The translations under genes were made by a program, and so were the position numbers. A DNA stretch of 64,000 nt from Volvox africanus (lineage: Eukaryota; Chlorophyta; Chlorophyceae; Chlamydomonadales; Volvocaceae): NCBI GenBank assembly GCA_030268105.1, contig BSDZ01000024.1:1240001-1304000 (forward strand), in the 5' to 3' direction. A model generated the notes under the pieces. The model saw only the letters and a list, made by a program, of their open reading frames with translations. It did no database searches and was not told where the DNA came from. Shown one piece after another: positions 43,391 through 56,000 of the stretch (the stretch's first letter is position 1; each line of letters starts with the position of its first letter).

Positions 43391-46300
43391 CTAGTCTTTA
43401 CTTATCGATATTAACTTGTACGACCGCGTACTAGCTCCGAAACCCATCGTCTGTCCCAGTTGTAGTTGGCGAGGGGCGTTGGGTTTGATCCAGGTATCCC
43501 CCACCTTGGTGCCGTGACCTAAATAGGAACCATCAAGAAGGGCCGTACGACAACAGTCAGCAGCGGCAGAGGTAGTGGCAACGTTGCGGAAATCGGGGAA
43601 ATGGGGGGAGGGGGAGGTTAGGTACACAGACATACGAGTGTACGAATGTACGGTATGAATGCGGTAAGTACGACGATGAGTACTGCATAAAGACGGCCAC
43701 GGTACCGATAGAATGGCGGCTTACAGGGAATCCAGCTGGGGAAGAGCCTTGAACGCATCACCCAACCACCGACGTACCAGATTGTAAATCCGTGACGTAA
43801 GTCGCCCCGGATCTGTCCACGCTGATGGCTGCGTGGTGCCGACTGATGGACGCATGCTCCAGAACCACATCGCAATCCGGGAGCCGACCCAGAACCAGGC
43901 GCTGGCTGGGGCGCATAGGGCCTACCTCCAACCGCCCGATAAGGCCCTCGGGTTTCCGAACCTCGAAGGACAAAAGGAACCCGCTGCCGCCACCACCGCC
44001 ACGACTGAGGCCCCCGAAGGCTGCCGTGTGTGTTTCTTGCGTGTGTGTGTGTGTGTGTGTATGTGTTTTCGGGCATAAGGTGGGGGGAAGGGGGTGGGGG
44101 CCGTGGGCAGAAGGCGGGTACGACGAAACGTCACAAAGGGATGCCCTACGATGCGAGATGAAAAGATAAAAAGATGGAGTCGACCAGCAGGAGGGGGGAG
44201 GAGGGGGGAGGAGGGGGGAAGGAGGGGGGAAGGAGGGGGGAGGAGGGGGAAACGGGGTACAAGTGTTGGGAAGGAAACGGCAGCGGGAGAAAGAGGGCGG
44301 GCCGGAGTACGAGTAAGGGGTGGGGATTTTAACATGGACGAGCAAACCCTTTAATCAAAATCCCCTATATGCCACTGGGAGGACCCAAAACCCGGCAACT
44401 AACTCCACACACACCACACACATTCCCCCCAGTCTCCCAGCCCCTCACCCGCACGCCCCACCCCCACCTATCCGGCTCCGTTTTCCTCCACCTCCCTCTC
44501 CTCCCTCGCCGTCCCCTTCCATTTGGCGTTTTGACCCTGCCGCCGCCGCCGCCGCCGCCGCCGCTGCCGCATCGCCAGCACCACTGCCGCCACTGCCCGG
44601 CATCTCCCTCGCGTCTTTGCCGTACACCATCTTAACCGGCACCTTCCCCCCCGCTGCGTCCTTACTAAGCTGCACTTTGATTTGTTGTGGTTCCGGAGCG
44701 TCTGCCCCGCGGAGTGCCGTGGTGGCGGTGGGATCGCTCCTTGGGCGGGACGGAAGGGGTAAGGACACGTGTGTGTTATGTGTGCGTTGGGGTTAAGCCG
44801 GGGAAAGCGGGGAAGGGATATGGCCAGCGGCAGACCCACGGGTCACAGAACAACCCCCCATCAGGTCGCTCTATTTATTCCGTACAAAAGATATCATACA
44901 TATGACTTACGTGGCGATGCGGCGCCTCCACCCAACTAAGAAGACAGGCACAAAAACACACTCAGTTAATAATCAGTTAATCAGTTAAGGCTAACGATCA
45001 ACTGCCCCAACCCCCTTTCCTCCCCACCTCTCCGCTATCCCCAGTGACGGCTCCAATGCAGATAGGGTCAGCCAAAACCCGTCGTTCAGAGACACCACGC
45101 TGCGCCGCTCCACCACGTGCTCCCGGGCCTTATGCGCCGACCAGGCGTTACGCCGCATCAAGTACATGATGACGAGGGTGGCGCTCCGGCTGACGCCCGC
45201 GCCGCAGTGGACCAACACAGCTGGTGGGGGCGTTGCGGGGGGAGAGGGCGATGCGCGTGTGTGTATGTGTATGTGTATGTGTGTCTGCATCGTGTGTGTA
45301 TGTGTATTCGCAAGTGCAGGTGCCATGTGTATCTGTTTATGAATTGGCGAGAAAAGGGGCGGGTGTTCTGCGCCGGGGAGAGAGGGGATCTTACAAATGT
45401 ACGGCTTATGTGCGGGTTATGTGAGAAACACAATGTAAAGGAGGGCGGAAGGAGGCGAGTGAGAGGCATACACAGGCACAGTTCAGTTCATTTTAGTAAA
45501 CTTCCGTTATTCGTAAAAATCGTGTTGCTCAAGGTTCCTGCACTCGCACCTTGCCCTCGCTCCCGCCCCTCGTCGATGAAGTCGTACGCCGGAGAGAAAA
45601 ACGAGGAGATATCCGCATCCTCCACATCGGGCAGCTCTTGCTTCAAGTGCCGGATGTGGGGAGGCGGCCGCAGGTTCTCTGGGTGGTTGTGTATGGTCAG
45701 AATGCTGCCATGCCGTACGCCGCACATTGGATTTGGGTGGGATTGGGCGGGGGATCAGGGAAGGGGAGGTAAGGGGCATTAAGTGTTACGAACGGGCTTC
45801 CAGCGGTGCGATGCGGTGAAGCCGCTTTAGCATCAGCCGCTTTTGTACGTTACCATGTACGGCACAAAAAGCTGTACGACCCCGTACAAGAAAAAATATT
45901 TATTTGCCTCCTCATTTTTCCTTGTTTGAAAATATCTCTTCGCTTTTTCTTCGCGCCCTTTCCGACTTAACTGTCCACTTCGTTTTGTTCTTACCGCCGA
46001 ATGTTCAGTTCGTCAAGCCGCTCGAGGTTGGTCGCATGACCCCAGTCTCCAAGGTACAGAACGCCAGGGATGATCTGGGTGGGATACCTGCATCGTACCA
46101 TTGTACGACATAAACATTCTGTACGACACAGTTTTCGTTCGGCGGTGGAAAACTCAGGATCCTTGGCATCCGTACCCTAACACTAGCCGTTCCCTACCTC
46201 CCCTTCCACCCCACGACACCCCGGGCGCTCCGTTAACCCCCTGCCTCACTTCTTAATACAAGATGACTTCACGGATGTCGTACATAGGAAAGGGTAGCGC

Positions 46301-47425
46301 TGCTCGAATGCGCCGTACCTGCGTACGGCAAACCAATCCACACCAATTATTAAGATGGAGGGCAGCCATCATATGCTCGAGCACTTCCCGCTAAGTGAGA
46401 ATAGCCTTAAAACATGATGGTACTGCCACTACGTCGTACACGAAAAGTTGTTGAGGCATATGCTGCAGTATGCCGTATGGCTCGCTGGATTTCCTGCTGC
46501 TGCCGTCACCGCCGTCACCGCGGTTACAGTGCTACCAGGGACTTAACGGTCAACTCCCAACCACCCTAACTACCCACCCGCTCACCCGTCCTTATAGTAG
46601 AATAACGCCCGGCACTTTCCCTGAGTTGCCAGAAATCGTACGACTGGATAATCCTTTTTAAGGCCCTCATCACCGTACACGAGCACATTTCGCCCCCACC
46701 TACGCAAGATCGAGGTTGGAGGGAGGGGAGTTCAAGGGGAACCTTTGGGTGCGTCGTGAGGGGTGGAAGCGGGAGGGAGGGGAGAGGAAAACACAGCGGT
46801 TGGGGCAGGGGGGCCGCATGAGCCCGGTGATGGACTGGGAAGGAGCGGGAACAGGCGACTGAGAAAACCGCGAAAGATGCGGGAAAAAGAGGTGGAATGA
46901 TTATTAGCAGAGGAAACCTGGTGTCAAAATGGGCTGGTGTTAAGAGGTAAGAGGGCGATGCCGCCACCCTTGTCGGCGGGAAAAATATGGGCGCACAAGT
47001 GGCATTCGGGGACAACACCCTATTTCCGCACCTTCCTCATCGCCGAAAGTTATGTGATTCCAATCGGCACTTGTGACATTCCGTTACCCAGAAGACAACT
47101 TACCAGCAGTCTTGCGACCACTTGATGTTGTACGACGACGCGCTATAGTCCTGCAAGTTGGCGACCGGAAACCCGATAAAAACTCCCGGCTTTATATAGT
47201 GAAATCTCTGTTTAAATAGTACCCGATTGATTCGAAATTCACGTAGACTTTACTTACAGCGAGGACTTGGCCATTGCTTGACAGGCGAACGCAAAAGGCA
47301 CCAGCTACGTGGTTTTGCTTAAATTCCTTATGTGGACGAATATCAATTATGATCGTTGGGATGTCATGTTGGCAAGCCGTAAAGATACGAAAAATAAAGT
47401 CAGCATCGACGGATTTAGCGTCCAT
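43391..47425 (-). CDS. Rhodanese-like + dual-specificity phosphatase + FHA fusion protein
   Basis: Eleven exons in gene order: 47258-47425, 47104-47150, 46586-46699, 46250-46318, 45995-46087, 45550-45704, 45028-45220, 44911-44925 (15 nt), 44468-44739, 43778-44020, 43391-43518. All phases agree, 498 residues. The N-terminus is a rhodanese/CH2-like fold (TIIIDIRPHKEFKQNHVAGA, then VLVYGDEGLKKDYPVVRFLA, FEQRYPFLC) without its catalytic cysteine. Next is a MKP/STYXL1-type phosphatase (YPTQIIPGVLYLGDWGHA, LPDVEDADIS with the general acid, HCGAGVSRS P-loop intact). A basic Ala/Gly-rich linker leads to an FHA domain (VLGRLPDCDVVLEHASISRH, HGTKVG, FGASTRSYKL). It should bind phosphothreonine partners and dephosphorylate Tyr/Ser/Thr. 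Splitting into two genes near 44900 is the main alternative. Confidence 0.75.
44190..44262. repeat. GGAGGAGGGG minisatellite
   Basis: About six copies of a 10-12-bp G-rich unit in the intron before the FHA exon. Confidence 0.85.
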
Positions 47426-50400
47426 GACAAGGTCACTTATCGGCCAAGACTACCATCAAATATTTATTAAACAGGGTCTAACTTTAATCTGCTGATATAA
47501 AACGAGTTACGTTTCCGCGTATACGCGCAATCCTAACCAAACCGTCCTATTGACTTTTACCGTCCTCCGAAGCTCCTGGGCTTCGGAGCGCATTCTGTCG
47601 ACGGTTAAAAATGGTCCCTAAGAAACCACCAGTACCGTTCCCCTGTGATCGGGTTCTAGGTTCCCCTACTGCTTCACGGGTGTGTGGAACTAACACTGTA
47701 TCGCTGCACGGCAATGCTGGCGGTGGAGCGTTTTACACGTCGTGCTTACCTATTGACAGGATGAGCGAAGATATTTATAAGAGACGAGTTTTATAAGATA
47801 CACATATGCCAAAATCAGGAACGAGGAAGAACCACGTAGACTTTAGGCGGACTCCATCCAGCCTCACTAGCCTCTGGACGTGTATGCATGGTGTGTATGT
47901 AAAACCTAACCCGCCTGACACGGTGTATATATGTGTATGTACGTCTTAGATCCGGTCCCAGTTTCTCCCGGGGGGGCCAGCGGGTCCGCGGCCAACCCCC
48001 AAACCTCGCCCTGTACTTCACAAGAATCCAGACTGTAAAACACAACTGTAAAACACAATACGTACTCATGTACGACACGCGCATCGCATTATGCTCTTAC
48101 CTCTTAGAATAGAATTGAACTTCCGTGCGCTCAGATACCTCACGCCCCCCCCCCATGATGTGCCACATTCCCCTGATAACCCCATGCATCCATCCGGCTT
48201 TACCCCACCCATTTTCTAGCTAATGACAGACCCGGCAGACAAGCACAGACAAGCGGAAAGGCAAACTTCTCAGCCTCAGTCGAGCAATCCAAAGCAGTTG
48301 AGAAGGAGCCATGGGAAGGTTCAAACTTTACGAATCACTGCGCTCACTGAGTGCATTCGGCTGCAAACACCGTGCGATGCCACAATAGTGTTTCATAGCC
48401 CGTTTGGGGATATTTACCCAACTCCTCATTCTATGTTCAGGTGCTCAATCCGCCGAAGTTAAGCCCATCTGACTATCCCAAAAAACATGTTTTCCAGACA
48501 CCGTGCTCCAGCATTTCTGAAATTTACTTATATTAAAGCGCCTCACCGCATGAATGGTTAATACTGCTTCCTTACCGCACCGGACTGCATAGAGACCTCA
48601 TTCTGCTCATCTGTCTGTCTGTCTGTGAGTTGAGTTACATGTAATCAAATTTGACTTCATAATGGAGAAAATGAATGTCGTACACGGTACGAGGAGCAAG
48701 ATGTTGTTGCGAAAGCAGCTAAGATAACACCATCTCCGTGTTGGCTCAACTTGATTGCCCTTATAAACACACGGTCTATGGGTCTTAATCCTCATGAAGC
48801 GACGAACAGACCTCAGCCAAATTGCAATATTGGTCAAGGCAATGGTTGCTCCATGCTGCCATCACCATCGCCGCAGGTGCTACCAACGCAAATCTGCCAG
48901 TCCGTTGAAAAGAGCCTGTAACGCTAACGATCAACAGTTAACGGTCACTGCAAAATCTGTTATCTGTTCAGCAGCAGTTTACCTTGTGTTACGTATAAGG
49001 CCCTTTACCCACCCACAATGATATTAAAATCCCGAATAGATAAAGCCCCCATCCCCCATCCCCCATCCCCCATCCCCCATCCCCCAGCCCCGACTGGGCT
49101 GGGGGATACCTAGCATTAAGTTATCGCCAAGCCCGTATCCAACGCTATATCAGCAACAGAAATTGCGCAATAAAAACGAAACATGAGAGTATGCCAGGTT
49201 CGTCTGCGTGTCTGTCCTTAATTGTTAACTCCCCAGCACAAGATGTCAGAGCGATTCAAACCACAGCATGTCAATCTCCTCGAGGTTCTGGACAGACTGA
49301 AATAACTGCCAACGAACCCAACAATAATACAACGACACAGTCGTACACAGTAAACACGGCCGCGCATCATCGAATCAGTTAACGGTGATCAAACGGTGAT
49401 ATGGAATGTCGCAGTACGCAAGCACACAAGACATACCCATGCATACCCAGCATGCATACAAACTTGTACACATACTACCTCCTCTTGCTCGCTCGCCCGC
49501 CCGGGTGACCTCCACCACCCCGGATCGGGGTCATTCAAGTCGAATTCACAAGCGCATTCCGTCATTGATGATTAGGTCGCATACTGGCAGTGCAGTACGA
49601 TACACAGTAGTGCCGTACACAAGCACATTCGTTAGACAGATAGTTCATTTCCTCCGCTGCGCCTTGTAATCGGTCCCGTGCATGCCGTACGGTTGCATAA
49701 CGCGCCAAGTAAGAAGCTTTAAAGCTAAGGCTCCCCTACCCCAGGAGCAGCAGGAGCAGCGTTAGGCAGGAGCAGTAGCAGCAGTAGCAGCAGTAGGATC
49801 AATAGCAATTCCAGCAATATAAACTATCAGAAATTGCTTAAGCTGCAGTCGGCTGCATGTTAAGCAATGCGATGAAAGCGGCAACGAGATATGAATGACA
49901 CATCGAAAGAATAGGAATCGTTCCGCTGCACACACGTGCCAGTCGCATGTGTATTTATCACAACGGCATACACATACACATAGTTTCCCAGGCACGTGCA
50001 AACCCATGCGTCGTACCACAAGCGGCCAAACGCCCTTTCCCTACATTCAGGCCGCTCATTCGTATCGTAGATATCCCATCCGCTCGCATACATCGTGCAT
50101 CCCAGGTACACGCCTGGATTACAGCATGCCGTACCATGCATGCGACATTTTGCATTTTGCCGTACATTATACAGGATCGGCCGGGCCCATTTGACGGTAC
50201 TTTGCTAAGACAGGACACCGGGCCCTTCTAGACTCCTTTTGAGTACACCGACACCTGGCCGTCTGCTCGAAGGATTGATAATGATCTCCCATCTTGGTTC
50301 CGCTAACCCCCTTTTTACATTTCCCCCCCCCCCCGCCATCCCGAGGAGCTGTCGCTCGGGGGTTGCGGGTGGGGAAATGAAGAAGTTTAAACGAGTGGGT

Positions 50401-53038
50401 GGGGGGATGGGGGAAGGAGACGGTGGCACGGCCATCATGCCAAGATGTCTCTCTCGCTCTCTGTCTCTGCAAGTTTCTTGTACATTTATCTCTGCTACCA
50501 CGCACGTGCCCACCCGCTCCCTCGCACTCACCCGCCCAATACACACAGACTCTGGAAAAGTGAACGCACCAACTGCTACTTCGCACCGGATGTGTACCCA
50601 CAGAATGCGTATCCAGACGCATGACGCACCTAGGTATACGGCACGAGATCCAGTATCCTGTCATGAAACGTCATTGGAATCTGGATCCAGGTCCGCATTA
50701 CCAAATCCAAACACAAATCTCCAAATGTGGATCGAGAGCTGGATCAAATATAGATCAATTTCCTAAAACTTAGATTGAGATCCAGATCTGGATCCTAAGA
50801 AAACCTTCGAAAACGCCATCAGTAATGAGTGTCTCCCCCGTCCCCTGGGAAGCTCAGAGATCCCTCCCCCCTCTCATCTCAACCACATCATCGACAGGAA
50901 TACGCCGGCGACCTTGACAGAGGTGGCCGCAGCTAATGGAGCTGCCAGTACATTGGAAATACGGCGATCTGAACGCCGTCCCCTTCACTGTCTTAAGAGG
51001 TAAGGCTATGAGGGACTCCGCCACCAAAAAAGACCACCTCAGTCGGGTTGGGAGGGGACGCATGGCCGCAATCTTGTAATCTCGTGCAACTTTCGAGTGC
51101 CACTAAAAGATGAAGGTGCTTTCTGGCTCTCCAGGACTCGTACCATCCTCTTCTCATCCCTTCATAATACGAATTCCTACCTCCGCTTGACCACTCACCT
51201 GGAGCAGTGACTGTCCGTACGGCATCTGCAATCCCCCTTGTTCCGGGACTCACATCCGTACGACATATATCCTTCCGATCAACAAAATGCACAATGCCCT
51301 ACACCAGCAAACTAAACGCCATATCACTAGGGTTTCTTACGTAAAGCAGGCCTGCAAGGATTTTGATGATTGCATGCATGAATGAGAATTTAACGGTGTT
51401 CTGGTTAGACCGTACGCATGTACAAGTGTGCACGTATATGCATGCATGTACGGCACAACTACCTCGTACTATTCAAACGGTTGCGCCGGAAGTTCGTTTG
51501 CTTCGTAAAGACTGCATTCCAGAAGTGCATTCAAGGAGTCAACCGTGTGCGCGCGAGGGCATTGGAGTGGTGCCGAGGGTGTCCAGGGAATGCCGTGCCG
51601 TGCCGTGCCGTGCGGTGCGTGTGCATCGGGTGCGTGCGTGTGTATTTTACCCGCCGGGGGCGGGATAGTTATGAGGTTTAAGATCCTTCTTTACCCCGAC
51701 AAAAGGGGAAGGCGGGGAAAAAGGGAATCCCAGATGGGGCCCCCCAAGCGGTGAGGGACAGAGGAAAAACACATACACACACATACACGACGTATCCGTG
51801 CCGTTTACGGACACGGACATCGAGGTATACATACACACACACACACATACACACACGCGCGTATGTCATGAAACCACATTGTGCGCGTGGCTCCTCGACG
51901 TGATAGTGGTGGTTTGTGACAGCCATTCCGACCGTATGCAATGATCCGTGGGACAATCCGTGCGCGCAGCGACCCACGGGTTGCACTGGCGCCAAACAAT
52001 TTGGAGTGCGCGTCAAGTGCAGGGCCTGGGGCCGGGGCACTGACGCAAAGACGGACGGACAGACAGAAACTGCAAAATTCAGAACTGCTCATTCTGGCCG
52101 CTGCCGCTGCCAGCCGCCAGCATTAGGTCTTAATGCTGTTCGTTGACTAAGCGACCCCTGCTTCTGAGTAATATGCATTGTGACAGTTTCCATGCAGGGG
52201 ACTATACACATATAAAAGGGTTATACTTGCGCGCGCACACTTCGTCCATGTTGGCGCATGTGACCTGATTAGGCAACGTCTTGCGCCGGCGCGTCATAGT
52301 CGCCCTCAAACCTCGTTTCCGAGATTGGTTCGAGCTGCAATGGGATGACGAGAGTACGGCGAGGCGGGGCAGATAACATTTATGTATCGAAATAGCTTAA
52401 GTAGCTAGAGGTAGGTAAGTTACTATCTAGCTAATTTGCCAAGTAGATGGATGCGTACTTCTGCAGGAACGGCAAGTTGGATATGCATTAGATCTCAAAG
52501 GCACCAGCGTTTGTTGTGCATCAACCGTCAAACGGTAACTATCAACAAACAACGACTAACGAATGTCTGAAAACACAATGTCTCAGTGTGACATTGATGT
52601 TATGCTAGTAATCCGGTAATACAGTTTGTCCCTCACCACAGCGGATTTGGATGTGATGGCGTTGGATAACGAGACGTTGCGAGTCCCAACCATAATGATC
52701 TGCCAATCAAGAGCAGCAGAAGCAGAACCAGTAGCAGCCGTCGCCATCGCCGTCACCATCGCCATCGCCATCGCCGTCGCCATTGTTGTATCAGCAATAA
52801 GAGAGTGGCAGGATCAGCATGTTAGGATGATCCCCAGCCACTCAACCGGCCAACCGACATCGAGACCCAAATCCAGTGGGATCGCGGTTAGTCGTAAATT
52901 TGCTCGTCCAGATCTCATTTCTTCACGCCTTTAGGTCCCCCGTATCCCATGTAATCCTCTTTCTTCCCCCGCACACACATACAGCCTCAAAGTCCCCCCT
53001 CAACTTCAATTTTCCTCTTTCCTCTCTTCCTGGAAACC
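47426..53038. other. 5.6-kb stretch without a supported gene
   Basis: Both strands were read. None of the open frames has a recognisable domain, consistent splice context or partner exon. The stretch contains a (CCCCCAT)n array with a following hairpin (CCCCAGCC/GGCTGGGG) at about 49043-49108, a GCAGCAGGAGCAG-type array at 49744-49797, a GCCGTGCCGT array at 51586-51612, and a (GCCATC)n-like array at 52739-52788. The first few hundred bases should hold the phosphatase-FHA promoter. Confidence 0.4.
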
Positions 53039-56000
53039 TTACTCCCCCTTGCCCCCTCCATTCACATACACACACATACACACACATACACACACATACA
53101 CACACATACACACACACGTGAAACAACCCCAGTCAGGAACGTCCTGACCCCTTCCCACCGGCTCATCTGCCTTGCTCCGGGACCTGCTTCCCGTCCGCCT
53201 CGAAGACCGACATCGAGGAGATTGCAGACTGCGGGTTTGGCTGCCATCGCTGCTGGCGGCTTGGGGACGGAAAGGGCGAGAGGTACAGAGATCTGGCGAC
53301 TGGGAGTTGACCATCCTATCGAGCGGGTAAGGGGAGGGGGGGGAGAAGCGGGGCGGGTAAGGCGGAGGGAACGGAAGGTGAAAATACGAAAAGTGCCAAC
53401 CAGCTAAACGAGGCGGGTTGTGGAGTTTGGGCTGGAAACGAGATTGAAGTTGTGAGTTTTGTTCTGGGTATGGCTTTCGGGATGCCAACAGAAAAAAACA
53501 CATGTGGCGTCCTCACTTGTTGGGGGGAAGGAGGGGCCAAGCAGGGTAGATGTTAAAAGAACATGTTAAAACTACAAAAAGAGGATCTCAACACTGCCGC
53601 TGTTTCCTTACCAGCCTAAAAAGAGAAAAACAAAAAAAAACATTTGGAAAATACAAATCCTTTCCAGTGCCGACCAAACCGGGGGATGTCAATGGCTCAC
53701 GGCAGACTTCTCAAACGTGTCAAAAGTTATTGTGTTACGACAAGTACGTAACCGCGACGATGACGTAATAACGTTTTATCCAAGAAGAAACACCCAACCG
53801 TTATCTCCGTCCACCTTCGCCCTACCCTCAGGCAAGGAGGGGCCAGGTCTACGCCCTCACGACCCCCCCTCTCCCCGCCTCACATTTCATAATTTGTGTT
53901 TCTCAACAGCAGTACCAGGTGGTGTGTATTGGCCCTCCCCCCTCCCCCCTCTCCCCAACTCTCTCGCTCTCACTCACCCGGAGCCCGACCCCGGGGCAGG
54001 AGGCCAATTCTGGTAGTGGTTGTGCAACCGCGGCAGAGGGGCCGACGCCGACTGCCGTGCGCTCTCCTCCTCTAATAACCGCCGCCGTACAGAAGCCGCC
54101 GCGCCCTCCTGCTCCTTCAGCTTTGCAGCTTGACGCTGCTCCGGTGTCATAGCGCTGTACGACACAGCCGGCGTCGGGCACGGCTGTTGCCCGCGCAGCG
54201 CCGTCAACGTCGCCAAGATCTCATCGAAGCCGGGCCTTATGGGAAGAAATGAAAAGGTAAAAGGGGAAGTAAGGGGAGGAGAAACGGACCGGGGGTAAGC
54301 GAAGTGCGTGTGTGTGTGTATGTTAAGGAAGTTTGCCTGAGTATGATTATTTCAAGCAAATATTCCATCTACAACCGCTACAACCGCCATAACCACCGAA
54401 TCTCTAAGCCGCATCCGTGGAACCACACATAAACAAATACACACACCACTTCACGAGGTCCTTAAAATCCGACGGACAATGACCCCATCTTCATGACTAA
54501 TTCCTCAACCAGCAATCCAAAACTGCCGTAACTGTCGTACCTCTGTGCGACATCCTCGTGCCAACATTGTTCCGCGAGCTCCTTATAGGCCGCGGGGGTT
54601 CCGGGGGGGAAGACGGGGCGCTTGCCCTCCTTAGAGATGAGATGACCTAGAAGGGCACCTGGGACGCCTTGGTACGGCAAACCGCCGGTAAACATCTCTA
54701 CAGGGAGGGGGCACATACCATTGGTGTGAAGGGGGTGGGGAGACGGAAGAAGGGGGGTGATACACCATTGTAAAAAAGTGTTTTGTGTCAGTACGACAGG
54801 AAAGAAAACAAAACACAGCATGAAGACTACACGCCTACATACCAGTACACATCAACCCATCGCGTAAACACACACGTTGGTCCCTTTCTGCCTATACAGA
54901 TTAACAGATAGACACGTGCGATATGTGTATTTCCCCCCACCGCTCACCCCACCACTCACCCCACATCGTAACACCGAATGCAAACACGTCCGCCGCTTTC
55001 GACATCTGCCCATGAAGCAGCACCTCTGAGCGGGGCGGGTGGGTGGGTAAAGGGCATTGTTGCCGGGGAAGGGGAAGGGGAGTGGGCAGTCAGATGATAA
55101 AATCTGGGGTGGGGGGATGGGTGCGTGTATAGAGGGGGGAAAGCAAGGACAGCTTGGGACCAAACTCCCGCTGTTTACAACCGTTCCCCTCTTATCTTCA
55201 GCCCATCACTCAAACCTTCGAAATCCAGAAAAACAAACTAAAACTAATACTTAATATGGGTCCGTGAAAATCCTAAAACCCTAAAACCTTACCAACACCT
55301 TACCTGGAGCCATGTGCGTGAGTGTCCCTTGGAACGTGGCTGACACGTGAGTCTTTCGATGATCCATTTTGATGGCCAGACCGAAATCCGCAACCTGGTA
55401 TTGGGAGGCAGGTTTTTCCGTTGACTTCCGACTGACAAGTCGTGAAGAGAAGAAAGAAAGAAAATTTCACATGACCTCGCGAAATCATCTCCTAGCTATT
55501 AGCAATAGGATTTTACACATTTAATAATGATAAAATAAAGAAAGATAGAACTTGAAAGGCAAGCCGCAGATTGTGGGCACAGGTGCTCAGTATTGGAAAG
55601 AATACGGGTGAGGACGTGATGTGGGGAAGGAAGTCACACTGTGTTTTTTTCTTGCCGTACCTTGGCCACGATACCCCGGCCCTCCCCGCCGCATGACTTC
55701 AGCATTACGTTGTCCGCTTTCAGATCTGCACCGAAGAACATGGGGGGGGAGGTGCGTGTGTGTTTTTGCGCATGTGTGTGTGTGTTTGTGTGTGTGCACG
55801 TTCACACTTGCTCATATGCTCAACCCACCTCCATGCAGCACGTCATTAAGGTGCAAGTGGAGCAGCGCCTTTGCCACGTCAGCCGCGGTGTCCAAAATGG
55901 CGGGGAAGTTCAAACCGCTCTCTAGGGTCAAGCCAGCATGGAGGCAAGTGGGCGTGAGGGCCGTAAGCTTGGCGGGTACTTGAATGAAGGCTCGTGCAGG

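Noticed and set aside
42000..47000. Bacterial-style operon or horizontally acquired island
   Set aside because: All genes have algal-type introns and the base composition does not change abruptly; eukaryotic domain families dominate.
52626..52934. Plus-strand frame with an Ala/Ile/Val-rich segment resembling a membrane span
   Set aside because: The hydrophobic run is the translation of a GCCATC-type repeat; no splice partners or conserved neighbours were found.
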